Shown here: piece by piece, positions 18,318 to 27,407 of the stretch
Numbering within the stretch: the stretch's first letter is position 1
How the letters are laid out: the number at the start of each line of letters is the position of its first letter
Source of the DNA: Paranoxybacillus vitaminiphilus
GTDB lineage: Bacteria; Bacillota; Bacilli; Bacillales; Anoxybacillaceae
DNA length: 46,086 nucleotides
NCBI RefSeq assembly: GCF_003259935.1
Contig: NZ_QLMH01000020.1
Coordinates: forward strand, 1 to 46,086
Direction: 5' to 3'
Notes under the pieces: model-generated
Databases searched by the model: none
The model's input: the letters and a program-made list of their open reading frames with translations, nothing else
What the model was told of the DNA's origin: nothing
Position numbers and translations under genes: made by a program

Positions 18318-19415
18318 TTAACGCTTTAACGCATCGGGGGTCAGACCCCAAATGCGCTGATGGGAGACAGGGAAGGCGTAGTTTTCGATTTCTTGTTTGT
18401 CGACTAGTTTCAGTCTCTCTGTTTCCTCGATATCACCAATGATTTTACCTTGGTAAACGACAATGTTCCAAATTAAATGGGAAAAGACGTGTTGAATCGT
18501 AGCAAACGGTTGTGCCAGTTTTGCTTCAATCCCGTATTGAGTCCGTAAAAAATTCGTTAATTGCTCTTTTGGATTTTCCGACGTTAACGGTGTTTCGCAG
18601 TTTGGAAACTCCCATAAGTTCGCTAATAATCCCTCGTTTGGCCGTTTATGAATTAATATTTTTCCTTCTTCATTTTCTAAAACAGCTGCGCTTATTTGTA
18701 CTTCTTTTGTTTTCCCCTTCTTTGTTTTTACCGGGAGCTCAGACTGAACACCTTTACGGAAAGCACGGCAATGGGCTTGAACAGGGCAAAGCAGACAGGA
18801 CGGCCTGCCGGGAACACAAATTAACGCCCCTAATTCCATTAACGCTTGATTAAAATAAGACGGGTTATCATGAGAAATAATTTGTCTTACAATTTCTTCA
18901 AAAACCTTTCTCGTTCCTGCCTTTGCAATATCTTCCCATACTAAAAAAATCCGCGACAATACGCGCATCACATTCCCGTCTACTGCCGGCTCGGGAATTC
19001 CGTAGGCAATGCTTAACACCGCCCCCGTCGTATAAGGTCCAACACCTTTCAGCTTTGAAAATTCTTCTACTGTATTCGGCACTCTTCCGCCATATGTCTC
19101 TTTTACTTCCTTTACCGCCGCATGCAAATTGCGCACACGCGAATAGTATCCAAGCCCTTCCCAAGCTTTTAACACTTTTTCCTCGTCTGCTTCCGCTAAC
19201 GCTTCCAGCGTAGGAAATTGTTCAATAAAACGATTAAAATATGGTATGACCGTATCTACTCTCGTTTGCTGCAACATGATTTCCGATACCCATACTTTGT
19301 ATGGATCATTATCTTTCCGCCAAGGCAAATCGCGCTGTTCTTTTGCAAACCAGCTGATTAAATCGCGCTGAAACGCCTCAACAGCAAATCCTTCTATAAA
19401 TGTTTGTCCTTTCAC
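18318..19415 (-). CDS. mutY: Adenine DNA glycosylase MutY
   Basis: A 365-residue A/G-mismatch glycosylase that removes adenine opposite 8-oxoguanine. Catalytic Glu45 (EIMLQQTRV), helix-hairpin-helix [11 protein letters not shown], Asp146 (AVDGNVMRV) and the 4Fe-4S cluster C200-x6-C207-x2-C210-x5-C216 are present, followed by a NUDIX-like 8-oxoG recognition domain. The last residues GLTPDALKR are encoded by GGGGTCTGACCCC, a fragment of the local repeat family, so the natural tail seems replaced. It equals B. subtilis yfhQ. Confidence 0.95.
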   Translation of the reverse strand: MKGQTFIEGFAVEAFQRDLISWFAKEQRDLPWRKDNDPYKVWVSEIMLQQTRVDTVIPYFNRFIEQFPTLEALAEADEEKVLKAWEGLGYYSRVRNLHAAVKEVKETYGGRVPNTVEEFSKLKGVGPYTTGAVLSIAYGIPEPAVDGNVMRVLSRIFLVWEDIAKAGTRKVFEEIVRQIISHDNPSYFNQALMELGALICVPGRPSCLLCPVQAHCRAFRKGVQSELPVKTKKGKTKEVQISAAVLENEEGKILIHKRPNEGLLANLWEFPNCETPLTSENPKEQLTNFLRTQYGIEAKLAQPFATIQHVFSHLIWNIVVYQGKIIGDIEETERLKLVDKQEIENYAFPVSHQRIWGLTPDALKR

Positions 19416-19600
19416 GTTGTTTCCTCCATGATGTCAATATGTATGTTCATTATACCATTATCCACAAAAAATATCTGATTTTATCCAAAGGAAGATACTT
19501 TGCCAAATTGAGTTATTCAATCCTTTTACATGACAGCTTCATTTATTCTGAAGAAATATATCCGCCTGCCAAGTGAGATACTAACTTGATGTAATAAAAA

Positions 19601-19677
19601 AGACTGTCCCAAGCGTTCCTCCCCACAACACCATATATAAGTGTTAGCGAGGTCAGACGCTTATGGGACAGCTTTTT
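19601..19677 (-). repeat. Intergenic GAGGCTG repeat family, copy 4
   Basis: Minus strand: AGCTGTCCCATAAGCGTC, TGACCTCGCTAAC, AT-rich centre, GTTGTGGGGAGGAACGCTT and closing GGGACAGTCT with a T-run. It lies just beyond the 3' end of the molybdoenzyme gene and works as its likely terminator. Confidence 0.8.
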
Positions 19678-19682
19678 ATGTC

Positions 19683-22043
19683 TTACGCCGGCGGGTTCAA
19701 TTCGTCATCTTCAATGTGCTTTTCCAAGTATTGAACATCTTTACGTGCAGTGAAGCGATCAGCTCTTTCTACTTTTACGGCAATGCTGTAATCAGGAATC
19801 ATCGCGTATTGCTCATAACGGCCTTTTGGCAGAAGGAAGTTTCCTTCAGGGAAATGGACACCTAAATTTCCTCTGGCAATATCGGCAAATTTGGCACGCC
19901 CTTGGAACACTCCGTATTGATTGTAAACGACAATACTTTCTCCTTCTTGAATCCTTAATTCCTTTGCATCTTCTGGATTCATTAATACATCATAACGATC
20001 TGCTCCATTAAATGGATCCGTTTCTTTAAAGACCATGGAGTTAAATTGCTTGCCGCGTCTCGTTGTAATATAAAAGTCTCCAGGCTGTTTGTTCAAATCA
20101 GGAATATCAACAGGAATTAAATTTCCCCTTCCGTCAGGAGTTGGGCAAATACCGCCTTCACAAAGCCATGCTCCTCCCCATTGGAATACATCTCCTGCTT
20201 TTTTCAAATGTTGAATTCCATCATAGTTTGGATTTGCTTTTGCAATTTCATTTCGAATTTCTTGAGCGTCTTTAAAATCAACCAAATGAGCGGTTTCAGG
20301 TTTCACACGTTTCGCTAAATCAATATAGATTTTCCATTCCGCACGGGCTTCTGCAATTTTATTTTTATTTCCTTCAATTTCAGGAGAGAAATACACCATA
20401 CGTTCCGTAGAAGTCGAAGTTCCGCCGCCTTCCTGCTCATAACGAGTTTTCGCAGGAAGAACAATAACCGCTTCTTTGGCGTCCAATAACGTTGATGTAT
20501 TTAAAATAATATCCTGATGAACACGGATTTCCAATTCAGATAATGCTTTTTCCACAAAGTGCGGATCAGGCATTGTTTCCAAGAAGTTTCCGCCGGACAT
20601 ATAATAAAGCTTGATTTTGCGTTCATGGTCCTCAGGAAGCAAGATGTTTTCGAGGGTTACTCCAACGACATCTCCTTGCCATTTTGGCAGTTCAAATCCC
20701 CACAGTTCTTCAATACGCTTAATGTTATCTCCATAAAAATCTCCGCCAGGAAGTGAAAATGGGTCCGCTCCCATTTCTCCGCTTCCTTGAACCGAAGAAT
20801 GGCCACGGAGCGGCATCAGTCCGTTGTATTTGCGTCCCAAGTGGCCGCGAAGAAGGGCAAGGTTTGCCACTTGGGAAATGTTATCTGTTGCAAAAGAATG
20901 CATCGTTAAACCAAGCGCCCAAACATATACCGCATTTTTAGCTTTTGCCAAAAATTCTGCCAGTTCAATGATTCGCTCTTTAGAAATTCCGGAAGATTCA
21001 ACAATCTTATCCCAAGAGTAGGATTGTGCTTTTGCCTTTAATTCCTCGTAACCATTTACATGTTCTTTTACAAATTCATGGTTAATGGCAGAACCATATT
21101 CTTTTTCTTCCATGTCAAACCAGTGCTTCATAATTCCATACATAAACGCAATGTCTCCGCCGATATTGACTTGGTAGAAATCGTCGGCTAATTTCGTTCC
21201 AAACAAGGCGGATTCAATATTCGAAGGAATCCAATACTTTTCCATCGCAGGTTCCTTGTAAGGATTAACCACAATGATTTTGGTCCCTCTTTTCTTTGCT
21301 TCCAACATATATTTTGTAGAAACAGGTGAAGCGTTGGAAGCCACACTTCCCCAGAATAATATAACATCCGTTCCAATCCAATCTTGATAATTACAAGTAG
21401 AAGCCCCTACACCAACTGAACGTTTTAATGCTGTTTTACTTGGCGAGTGACAAATCCGGGAAGCATTGTCAATGTTATTCGTTCCCAGGAAACGGGCAAC
21501 TTTCCCTGCGACATAATAGGTTTCATTCGTAATCCCGCGAGAAGTCAAATAAAACGCATATTGCTTTGGATCAAGTTTTTTCATTTTATCCGCAATGATA
21601 TCCAATGCTTCATCCCAAGTAATACGGGAAAATTTACGCTCTCCTTTGCGACGAATAAGCGGATATGGTATTCTTCCTAGTCTGCGAAGCTGAGTGCTGT
21701 CATATTTGCGAAGTTCATCAATATCCGCATGAAGAATTTCAGGCTTGATCGCAGGCATCGTGTTTAAACGAAGCAAATTTAAGCGGGTTGTGCAAAGGTG
21801 CGGACCTTTTAATGTCTGATCCTGAAGTCCAGCCACACCAAGGGCACAACCATCGCAAACCCCTTTTGTAATGATATTTGTTGCATATCCTAAGTTATCT
21901 CTGTTTTCCCAAATAATTTTCATCGTATCACGAATATGTTTCGGTTTCACTTTTCCAAGTCCAAACGGAATCGGGCTTACCCAATGTTTTGGTGCAGGCA
22001 TTAATGTTTTCTTCATTGGTCCTGGATGTTTGGTAGATCCCAT
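19683..22043 (-). CDS. FdhF/YdeP-family molybdopterin oxidoreductase
   Basis: A 786-residue molybdenum enzyme of the formate dehydrogenase-like alpha-subunit family. An N-terminal cysteine set (C63, C66 and C84) hints at a partial Fe-S motif; Cys199 in ICHSPSK is at the Mo-ligand (Cys/Sec) position; the C-terminal molybdopterin dinucleotide-binding domain contains NPEDAKELRIQEGE. Formate is the best-guess substrate, supported by fdhD and an OFA transporter next to it; YdeP-type relatives act in acid stress instead, so the substrate is open. The start at 22043 has GGGAGTG 7 nt upstream. Confidence 0.85.
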   Translation of the reverse strand: MGSTKHPGPMKKTLMPAPKHWVSPIPFGLGKVKPKHIRDTMKIIWENRDNLGYATNIITKGVCDGCALGVAGLQDQTLKGPHLCTTRLNLLRLNTMPAIKPEILHADIDELRKYDSTQLRRLGRIPYPLIRRKGERKFSRITWDEALDIIADKMKKLDPKQYAFYLTSRGITNETYYVAGKVARFLGTNNIDNASRICHSPSKTALKRSVGVGASTCNYQDWIGTDVILFWGSVASNASPVSTKYMLEAKKRGTKIIVVNPYKEPAMEKYWIPSNIESALFGTKLADDFYQVNIGGDIAFMYGIMKHWFDMEEKEYGSAINHEFVKEHVNGYEELKAKAQSYSWDKIVESSGISKERIIELAEFLAKAKNAVYVWALGLTMHSFATDNISQVANLALLRGHLGRKYNGLMPLRGHSSVQGSGEMGADPFSLPGGDFYGDNIKRIEELWGFELPKWQGDVVGVTLENILLPEDHERKIKLYYMSGGNFLETMPDPHFVEKALSELEIRVHQDIILNTSTLLDAKEAVIVLPAKTRYEQEGGGTSTSTERMVYFSPEIEGNKNKIAEARAEWKIYIDLAKRVKPETAHLVDFKDAQEIRNEIAKANPNYDGIQHLKKAGDVFQWGGAWLCEGGICPTPDGRGNLIPVDIPDLNKQPGDFYITTRRGKQFNSMVFKETDPFNGADRYDVLMNPEDAKELRIQEGESIVVYNQYGVFQGRAKFADIARGNLGVHFPEGNFLLPKGRYEQYAMIPDYSIAVKVERADRFTARKDVQYLEKHIEDDELNPPA

Positions 22044-22147
22044 TCCAATCACTCCCTTATTTTTTATTCCTACGCTATAGAGCACCGTTTTGATGAACGA
22101 AACCATTCTGGAAAAAACGACTTGCCATTGTTTTGCTGAAAATGTGA

Positions 22148-22948
22148 TCAACCCTTTAACTCTTTAATGCGATGAGGATGTGTATAGACATTTAAATTAT
22201 CGCCCCGAATAAATCCAACTGTTGTGATGCCAAGTTCTTCTGCCAATTGCAGAGCCAATTCCGTAGGAGCAGATTTGGATAATACAACACTGCATCCAAT
22301 TTTTGAAACTTTTAATAAAATTTCAGAAGAAATACGTCCACTAAAGACAATGACTTTATCATCCAATGAAATGTCATGTTGAAGGCAATACCCATAGATT
22401 TTATCTAAAGCATTGTGACGGCCAATGTCCATTCGAGATAAAATAATGCCGTTTTTGTCACATAGGGCAGCATTATGCACTCCGCCTGTATCTTTAAACG
22501 TTGAAGCGGATTCCTGCATTTCCTTCATGAGACGAAAACAATCATCAAACGAAAGTTCAAGCGTTGTATCTGACATGTACTTCACGGTTTTCACATCGTT
22601 AAAAAAGTAAAAGCCTTGTCTGCTCATGCCGCAACAAGACGTAATATAGCGTTTCGATCTGAATTTTTGATACAGTTCATTAAATGACGGTAAAGTGACA
22701 TGCACAAATCCTTCCTTTTCATCCATCCAAAACTCTTTAATTTCAGAAACGCTGCGAATAATCCCCTCTGACGCTAAAAAGCCAATTACCATGTCCTGAA
22801 TATATTCAGGTGTACAAACTAACGTTGCCAACTCTTCTTTATTGACTTTAATCGTTACAGGATATTCCGTTACAATCAGATCATTTACATGTTGGATTTC
22901 TCCTTTGGAATATCGAATCACATTACGATAAATTTTATTGGGTTTCAA
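22148..22948 (-). CDS. fdhD: Formate dehydrogenase accessory sulfurtransferase FdhD
   Basis: A 266-residue FdhD protein, which transfers sulfur from the cysteine desulfurase to the Mo centre of formate dehydrogenase. The Cys pair is in YITSCCGMSRQG (C105-C106), typical of Bacillus FdhD rather than the CxxC form of E. coli. Start is TTG at 22948, with GGAGGTG 7 nt upstream. It precedes the molybdoenzyme gene by 104 bp on the same strand, strengthening the formate-dehydrogenase reading of that enzyme. Confidence 0.93.
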   Translation of the reverse strand: MKPNKIYRNVIRYSKGEIQHVNDLIVTEYPVTIKVNKEELATLVCTPEYIQDMVIGFLASEGIIRSVSEIKEFWMDEKEGFVHVTLPSFNELYQKFRSKRYITSCCGMSRQGFYFFNDVKTVKYMSDTTLELSFDDCFRLMKEMQESASTFKDTGGVHNAALCDKNGIILSRMDIGRHNALDKIYGYCLQHDISLDDKVIVFSGRISSEILLKVSKIGCSVVLSKSAPTELALQLAEELGITTVGFIRGDNLNVYTHPHRIKELKG

Positions 22949-22954
22949 GCAATC

Positions 22955-23056
22955 ACACCTCCCCTACTCCCCTTTGCTTTTTCTCTTTTAAAACAAAACC
23001 CAAAACAGCCATCCATGCTGGAATACAAAGTAACTCGGTTTGAACCAGCTTTTCCA
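22955..23056 (-). pseudogene. Possible 5'-truncated small ORF upstream of fdhD (remnant)
   Basis: A minus-strand frame with a hydrophobic helix (ELLCIPAWMAVLGFVLKEKK) ends 6 bp before the fdhD TTG, and runs upstream into repeat copy 5 without a good start codon or ribosome binding site. This is compatible with a membrane peptide whose 5' end was lost when the repeat came in. The family is not recognised, and it could be noise. Confidence 0.25.
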
Positions 23057-23079
23057 ATCGTTCATATATATCGTGAATA

Positions 23080-23185
23080 GAGGCTGTCTCACAAGGGGCT
23101 GACTTCGCGCGTAATCGATCATATTTTATGCAATGTTATATTATTACGATTGCGGAGTCTGAATTGTTGCTTTTGAGACAACCTC
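23080..23185 (+). repeat. Intergenic GAGGCTG repeat family, copy 5
   Basis: GAGGCTGTCTCACAAGGGGC, TGACTTCGCGCG, AT-rich palindromic centre, GGAGTCTGAATTGTTGC and the closing arm TTTGAGACAACCTC. It lies between the OFA transporter stop and fdhD, both minus strand, so it could attenuate transcription from one to the next. Confidence 0.82.
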
Positions 23186-23224
23186 TTTCAGCATAGATTT
23201 TTTAACGATTCAGCCAAAGACAAC

Positions 23225-24502
23225 TTATTTAAACTGTGCGTTTTCTCCCGCCATTGATGGATATACAGATTGTGCGTTTTTCTCTTGTAATTGACGAATA
23301 TCAATGCGTACCAATAAAGAAACAACCAAAGCTATAACAAATAGGCCCGCAAAGAAGGTTAAGCTTCCAGCATAACTTCCAGTTTTATCTTTAATATAGG
23401 CTGCAAACAATGGACCTGCTAGCCCGGCAGCAGACCAAGCTGTTAGGATGTATCCGTGAATAGCCCCTAATTGTTTTGTTCCGAAAAGATCGCCAATATA
23501 GGCTGGAATAGAAGCGAAGCCGCCGCCGTAACAAGCGTAAACAATCACAACCATAATGCCGTAAATGAATTTACTTGTAACCGTTGGTAACAAGAAGAAA
23601 ATTGGGATTTGTAATACGAAGAACGCGGTGTATGTGTTTGGTCTTCCTATGTAATCAGAAATAGTTGCCCAACCGATACGGCCAAGTCCATTGGCAATAC
23701 CTAAAGCACCCACTAGTGCTGCAGCTGCTTCTGTCGTTAAACCAATACTTTCTACAGCTAAAGGTTTCATTGCAGAAATGACAGCGATTCCACACGTTAC
23801 ATTAATAAAAAGCATTAACCACAAATAATAGAATCTTCTTGTTTTAATCGCCTCATTTGCCGTTAATTGAGCCAAATCTTGTATGACTTTTTTGCCTTTT
23901 CCGTTGCCAGTTGCAGAGAACCCTTTCGGCAACCAACCTTCAGGTGGCTTCTCTAAGTATAGAGAAGAAAGCACCATGATAACAAAATAGGATGCTCCAA
24001 GAATAAAGAATGTATTTGCAATGCCAACTGACCCGATTAATTTATTCATAATCGGACTAGCAATGGCTGCGGCAAATCCAAATCCCATGATGGCAAGACC
24101 TGTTGCAAGGCCTCTTCGATCCGGGAACCACCTAACAAGAGTTGAAACGGGTGCTATATAACCTACTCCAAGCCCAATGCCGCCTAATACTCCATAAAAT
24201 AAGTATAACAATGTAAGCGACTCCGCATTAACGGCAAATCCTGAACCGAAAATCCCAACTCCAAAGAATGTTGCTGCTACAAGTCCTGATTTTCTTGGAC
24301 CGTGCTTCTCAACAAAGTGCCCCATAAAAGCAGCTGAAAGACCTAAAAACAAGATCGCTAAACTGAATGTGAATTGAACTTGCTTCGCTGACCAGCCGAA
24401 GGTGTCCATTAAAGGTGTTGTAAAATTGCTCCACGCATAAACAGAGCCGATGGAAATGTGAATTCCTACTGCTGATAAAGCGATTAACCAACGATTTTTC
24501 AT
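23225..24502 (-). CDS. OFA-family MFS transporter (oxalate/formate antiporter type)
   Basis: A 425-residue, 12-helix major facilitator protein. The opening NRWLIALSAVGIHISIGSVYAWS, loop-2/3 GHFVEKHGPRKS and WFPDRRGLATGLAIMGFGF mark the OFA group, which includes the oxalate:formate antiporter and lactate carriers. Adjacent fdhD and the molybdoenzyme favour formate or oxalate as substrate. The ATG overlaps the stop of a tiny upstream Cys-rich ORF (ATGA) and the leader contains a terminator, so its expression looks attenuated. GGGGGGG lies 5-6 nt upstream. Confidence 0.88.
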   Translation of the reverse strand: MKNRWLIALSAVGIHISIGSVYAWSNFTTPLMDTFGWSAKQVQFTFSLAILFLGLSAAFMGHFVEKHGPRKSGLVAATFFGVGIFGSGFAVNAESLTLLYLFYGVLGGIGLGVGYIAPVSTLVRWFPDRRGLATGLAIMGFGFAAAIASPIMNKLIGSVGIANTFFILGASYFVIMVLSSLYLEKPPEGWLPKGFSATGNGKGKKVIQDLAQLTANEAIKTRRFYYLWLMLFINVTCGIAVISAMKPLAVESIGLTTEAAAALVGALGIANGLGRIGWATISDYIGRPNTYTAFFVLQIPIFFLLPTVTSKFIYGIMVVIVYACYGGGFASIPAYIGDLFGTKQLGAIHGYILTAWSAAGLAGPLFAAYIKDKTGSYAGSLTFFAGLFVIALVVSLLVRIDIRQLQEKNAQSVYPSMAGENAQFK

Positions 24503-24594
24503 TTGTTCCCCCCCCTTTGTTTCATACAGACGAAATCAGCCTCAATCAGTTCACAAGTCCTATTATTACAGGGACAAGTGCAGCCAATCTTCAT
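24499..24594 (-). CDS. Candidate 31-residue Cys-rich leader peptide
   Basis: A minus-strand ORF starting ATG at 24594 directly after the terminator T-tract, with five Cys among 31 residues (MKIGCTCPCNNRTC then later FVC). Its TGA overlaps the transporter ATG as ATGA, the hallmark of translational coupling. No convincing ribosome binding site precedes its ATG and the frame also stays open upstream, so it may be a coupling or leader peptide, or chance. Confidence 0.3.
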   Translation of the reverse strand: MKIGCTCPCNNRTCELIEADFVCMKQRGGNK

Positions 24595-24656
24595 AAAAAA
24601 CAAAACCGCCACATTCCTTCGGCACGGAACAACCCGTACGCGCAGAAAAGTGGCGG
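24595..24656 (-). terminator. Leader terminator/attenuator upstream of the OFA transporter
   Basis: On the minus strand CCGCCAC (24656-24650) and GTGGCGG (24612-24606) form the outer stem, an inner ACGG/CCGT hairpin lies between, and TTTTGTTTTTT follows. It is placed upstream of the transporter start rather than at a gene end, as expected for an attenuator, although it could also terminate the DUF2294 transcript. An 11-bp palindrome TTGTCTGACAA lies further upstream at 24719-24729. Confidence 0.65.
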
Positions 24657-24834
24657 TAGTTTCAACACAGCCCGGCTGCGATAAAACCAACGCTTCGCTT
24701 CTATGCATATTAGAAAGCTTGTCTGACAATAGCATTGCACAGTCAAGCCTTCTCCGTATAGAGTTTGTTTTTATGATAACATGAAAGCGTATTCGAAACA
24801 ATATCCATTTTTCTTCTAGCACTACTTAGTAATA

Positions 24835-25182
24835 TCAATCTTCAATCTTTTTTTCAAATAAAAATACCGAAACAGCAATATCCTCTTCAATTTTAATGTC
24901 AGAAAACAAATGAACAAGCTTCGATCCGGCCAACTCTTCCATTCCATCCGGCACCTGCTGCGCATACACTTCTTGAATCATGCGCGTGCGCGCTGTGTGT
25001 ACCATTTCCTTTCCTTCCGGCGATCTGGCGATGAATTTTTCTGTCGGCGTCAAATTTCCCTGTAAAATCGTAATCGCGATATTTTCTACAAAGTATGTTT
25101 TTATGCGCTCCGGTCCTTTTCCAAATAGATCCTTGCGAACTTTTCGCACCAGTTCATTAAAAGCAGCCTCTTTTTTAGACAT
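24835..25182 (-). CDS. DUF2294 domain-containing protein
   Basis: A 115-residue cytosolic protein with the DUF2294 core: KDLFGKGPERIKTYFVENIAITILQGNLTPTEKFIARSPEGKEMV and a C-terminal SDIKIEEDIAVSVFLFEKK. DUF2294 function is unknown. It is the first gene of the minus-strand formate island, 332 bp before the transporter, so a link with formate or oxalate metabolism is suggested by context only. AAAGGAG lies 8 nt upstream. Confidence 0.85.
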   Translation of the reverse strand: MSKKEAAFNELVRKVRKDLFGKGPERIKTYFVENIAITILQGNLTPTEKFIARSPEGKEMVHTARTRMIQEVYAQQVPDGMEELAGSKLVHLFSDIKIEEDIAVSVFLFEKKIED

Positions 25183-25832
25183 AGCAAAAACTCCTTTCTC
25201 TCTTTACTTTCCTTATATGCCCCATCCTTCCGTTCTCATCATGCCCTCTATGCAATCTCCGCACAGCAGCAATATCTTTTCGGGACGTTTTATATAATTA
25301 TTTTATAATAAACATCAAAATAGTGAAAAAATAAAAAATAATAATTATTCTTGTTATTTTTTATATAGCTCAAATCTGGTTTTGTAACATATTGAAAGAC
25401 CCATGCCCGGATAAACAGAATCCTATTATTAACATCCTCTGTTTAGCTTCATGGACAAAAAGAAACTGCCTCATAATGTCCTATAGTGTTGTGGGATCTG
25501 GCACTTTTCTTTATTGATCATCCTTGCTTTTATTTACGATAAACCAGCACGACACGCCGGGGTCGAACAGGAAAATTTGGTTTATAAGGTGTTCGTTGCG
25601 CTGCTTTATTTGTTCGAACTCCGCCTCGCAAAGGAACAGCAGCTGTGATAAACTGACAGTACAGAGGAAGTCAGCACATGATTTCATTGATTGTGAACGT
25701 TGCATTTATTGTTCCTATTCAACATATTGTATAAAGGTGTACATTCTATAAAATCAAAAATTCCCGCGATCCAATCTTCCATCAAGAGCGTGGGTATACT
25801 AATGACTGAAAACGATGAAGGGGGTCCCTTGA
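25183..25832. other. Gene-poor interval between DUF2294 and yfhP
   Basis: 650 bp holding an AT-rich block (25300-25370), a partial copy of the repeat family (25464-25509), and 25511-25705 with a possible minus-strand frame that lacks a ribosome binding site and any recognised motif. The yfhP promoter should be near 25700-25800. I see no convincing gene; the interval marks the right edge of the block placed between mutY and yfhP. Confidence 0.5.
25464..25509 (+). repeat. Intergenic GAGGCTG repeat family, copy 6 (partial)
   Basis: CTGCCTCATAA followed by CTATAGTGTTGTGGGATCTG and GCACTTTTC. The left arm and the right GGGTCTGACACTTT module are recognisable, with the centre and the closing arm lost. 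Confidence 0.6.
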
Positions 25833-26813
25833 TTGGATACAGGAACGCATATTGTGATGGGGATTGCTTTAGGCAGCATGGCAACACTAGATCCGATCGT
25901 TGCCCAAGACCCCATGCTGGCAGAAGCCATATTAATTGGTACATTGGCAGGTTCACAGGCACCTGATTTGGATACTATTTTAAAACTAAAAAATAATGCA
26001 AAATATATTCGCAATCACCGCGGAATCACACATTCCATTCCTGCTGTGTTCTTATGGCCGTTGCTTATTAGCGGGATCATATACTACTTTTATCCCGAAG
26101 TAAATTGGCTTCATTTATGGATGTGGACATTCATTGCCGTCATTCTTCACGTCTTTGTCGACATTTTTAATGCTTATGGAACGCAAGCATTGCGCCCTTT
26201 TACAAAAAAATGGGTTGCTCTTGGGCTTATTAACACATTTGATCCATTCATTTTTGTGATGCATATTGTGGGAATTGCCGCTGTCTTTGCCGGTACGCAT
26301 CCCGGATACACATTTTTATTGATTTACATCATATTAGCGGGATATTATATCGTACGTTTTCGCCAGCAACTTAACATAAAAGAAGCGGTCCATAAACTTA
26401 TTCCCGATGTAGAAGAGATTATTATCGTGCCAACGATTCGCTACAATGAGTGGCATTTAGCGATTACTGCCAAAAAATATTTTTATGTAGCGCGCGCAAA
26501 ATATGGAAAGATTTCGATTTTAGACACTTTTGAAAAATGTCCCGTGCCAAATACACCAATTATTGAAGCGGCTAAAAAAGATGACAATTTATCTGCCTTT
26601 TTATCTTTTTCTCCCGTATACCATTGGGAGGTTAACGAATATAGCAACCATTATGAAGTTCGTTTTACCGACTTGCGTTATCGCAGCAAAGGCTACTATC
26701 CGTTTGTTGCCGTCGTTCAGCTCGACCTTGATTTAAACATTGTCAGCTCTTATACAGGTTGGATTTTCAGCGAAGGAAAATTACGAAAAAAACTTGAATT
26801 AATCCCAAATTAA
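25833..26813 (+). CDS. yfhP: Membrane-bound metal-dependent hydrolase YfhP
   Basis: A 326-residue YdjM/YfhP-family protein. Conserved MDTGTHIVMGIALG and HRGITHSIPA plus DLDTILK carry the His/Asp ligands of the metal site; four or five hydrophobic helices fill the first ~190 residues and a soluble C-terminal domain follows. Start is TTG at 25833, decided by GAAGGGGG 8 nt upstream. In B. subtilis yfhP adjoins mutY (yfhQ); here a ~6 kb block separates them. The substrate is unknown. Confidence 0.9.
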   Translation: MDTGTHIVMGIALGSMATLDPIVAQDPMLAEAILIGTLAGSQAPDLDTILKLKNNAKYIRNHRGITHSIPAVFLWPLLISGIIYYFYPEVNWLHLWMWTFIAVILHVFVDIFNAYGTQALRPFTKKWVALGLINTFDPFIFVMHIVGIAAVFAGTHPGYTFLLIYIILAGYYIVRFRQQLNIKEAVHKLIPDVEEIIIVPTIRYNEWHLAITAKKYFYVARAKYGKISILDTFEKCPVPNTPIIEAAKKDDNLSAFLSFSPVYHWEVNEYSNHYEVRFTDLRYRSKGYYPFVAVVQLDLDLNIVSSYTGWIFSEGKLRKKLELIPN

Positions 26814-26847
26814 AAGCTCTTCAGTTTTTTCAATTTCCCAGCTCAGC

Positions 26848-26886
26848 AAAATAGGGCTCAGACCCAGTCTGAACCCTATTTTTGAG
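26848..26886 (+). terminator. Terminator of yfhP
   Basis: AAATAGGG-CTCAGAC and GTCTGA-ACCCTATTTTT arms around a 3-nt loop, with a T-tract. It is adjoined immediately by repeat copy 7. Confidence 0.88.
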
Positions 26887-26974
26887 AGGCTGACCGATAA
26901 GTGTCTGATCTCACGCATTCTCCTTGCTTTCAAGTAATGTTCTTGAGATTTGACACTTGGCTTTAAAGCCAGCC
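26886..26974 (+). repeat. Intergenic GAGGCTG repeat family, copy 7
   Basis: GAGGCTGACCGATAAGTGTC, TGATCTCACGC, AT-rich centre, GAGATTTGACACTTGGCTTT and the closing AAAGCCAGCC. It ends 2 bp before the yfhJ stop codon, between the convergent yfhP and yfhJ. Confidence 0.85.
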
Positions 26975-26975
26975 A

Positions 26976-27254
26976 TTAATGCTTCGGATAATCCTCTTGA
27001 TTAAGTAAATGTTTATATTTCGGATTATTCGTTGTAAACTCATGCAAATGCGCTCCATACTGATCAATCCACTCTCGTACAACCTTCTCCGTCAACTCTT
27101 TCCCTTTGTATGAGTAACCAGCCCGCGCATACGTTGTTTCAAAATCTTCCCATAACAGTTCTACCCATGTACGCGCTTGTGCATAAGCTAATGATTGATT
27201 TTTTTCAAGCAAATAATTCGTTAATCGTTCAAAATAATCGTTCATGTCCACCAT
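26976..27254 (-). CDS. yfhJ: WVELL-family protein YfhJ
   Basis: A 92-residue protein with the signature ARTWVELLWEDFETTYARAG, defining the WVELL (YfhJ) family of Bacillaceae. No catalytic motif or membrane segment. GAGGTGA lies 7 nt before the ATG at 27254. Position between yfhP and sspK agrees with B. subtilis. Function is unknown. Confidence 0.88.
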   Translation of the reverse strand: MVDMNDYFERLTNYLLEKNQSLAYAQARTWVELLWEDFETTYARAGYSYKGKELTEKVVREWIDQYGAHLHEFTTNNPKYKHLLNQEDYPKH

Positions 27255-27407
27255 CTTTTATTCACCTCGAATGCCAATATTTGAACACATAAGCGCGAAC
27301 AAACTTCTTAATAATAAAAATACGTGTTGTTCCTCAACACGAGCATTTCAGCTAAAAACGTTACTCAATGGGCGCTTACAAAAACAAAACGAAAGGGGGA
27401 TACAGCA

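Noticed and set aside
25511-25705. Small ORFs on both strands upstream of yfhP, considered as transposase relics
   Set aside because: No DDE, HNH or other transposase motif is recognised, and no ribosome binding sites are present. Left as unassigned sequence.
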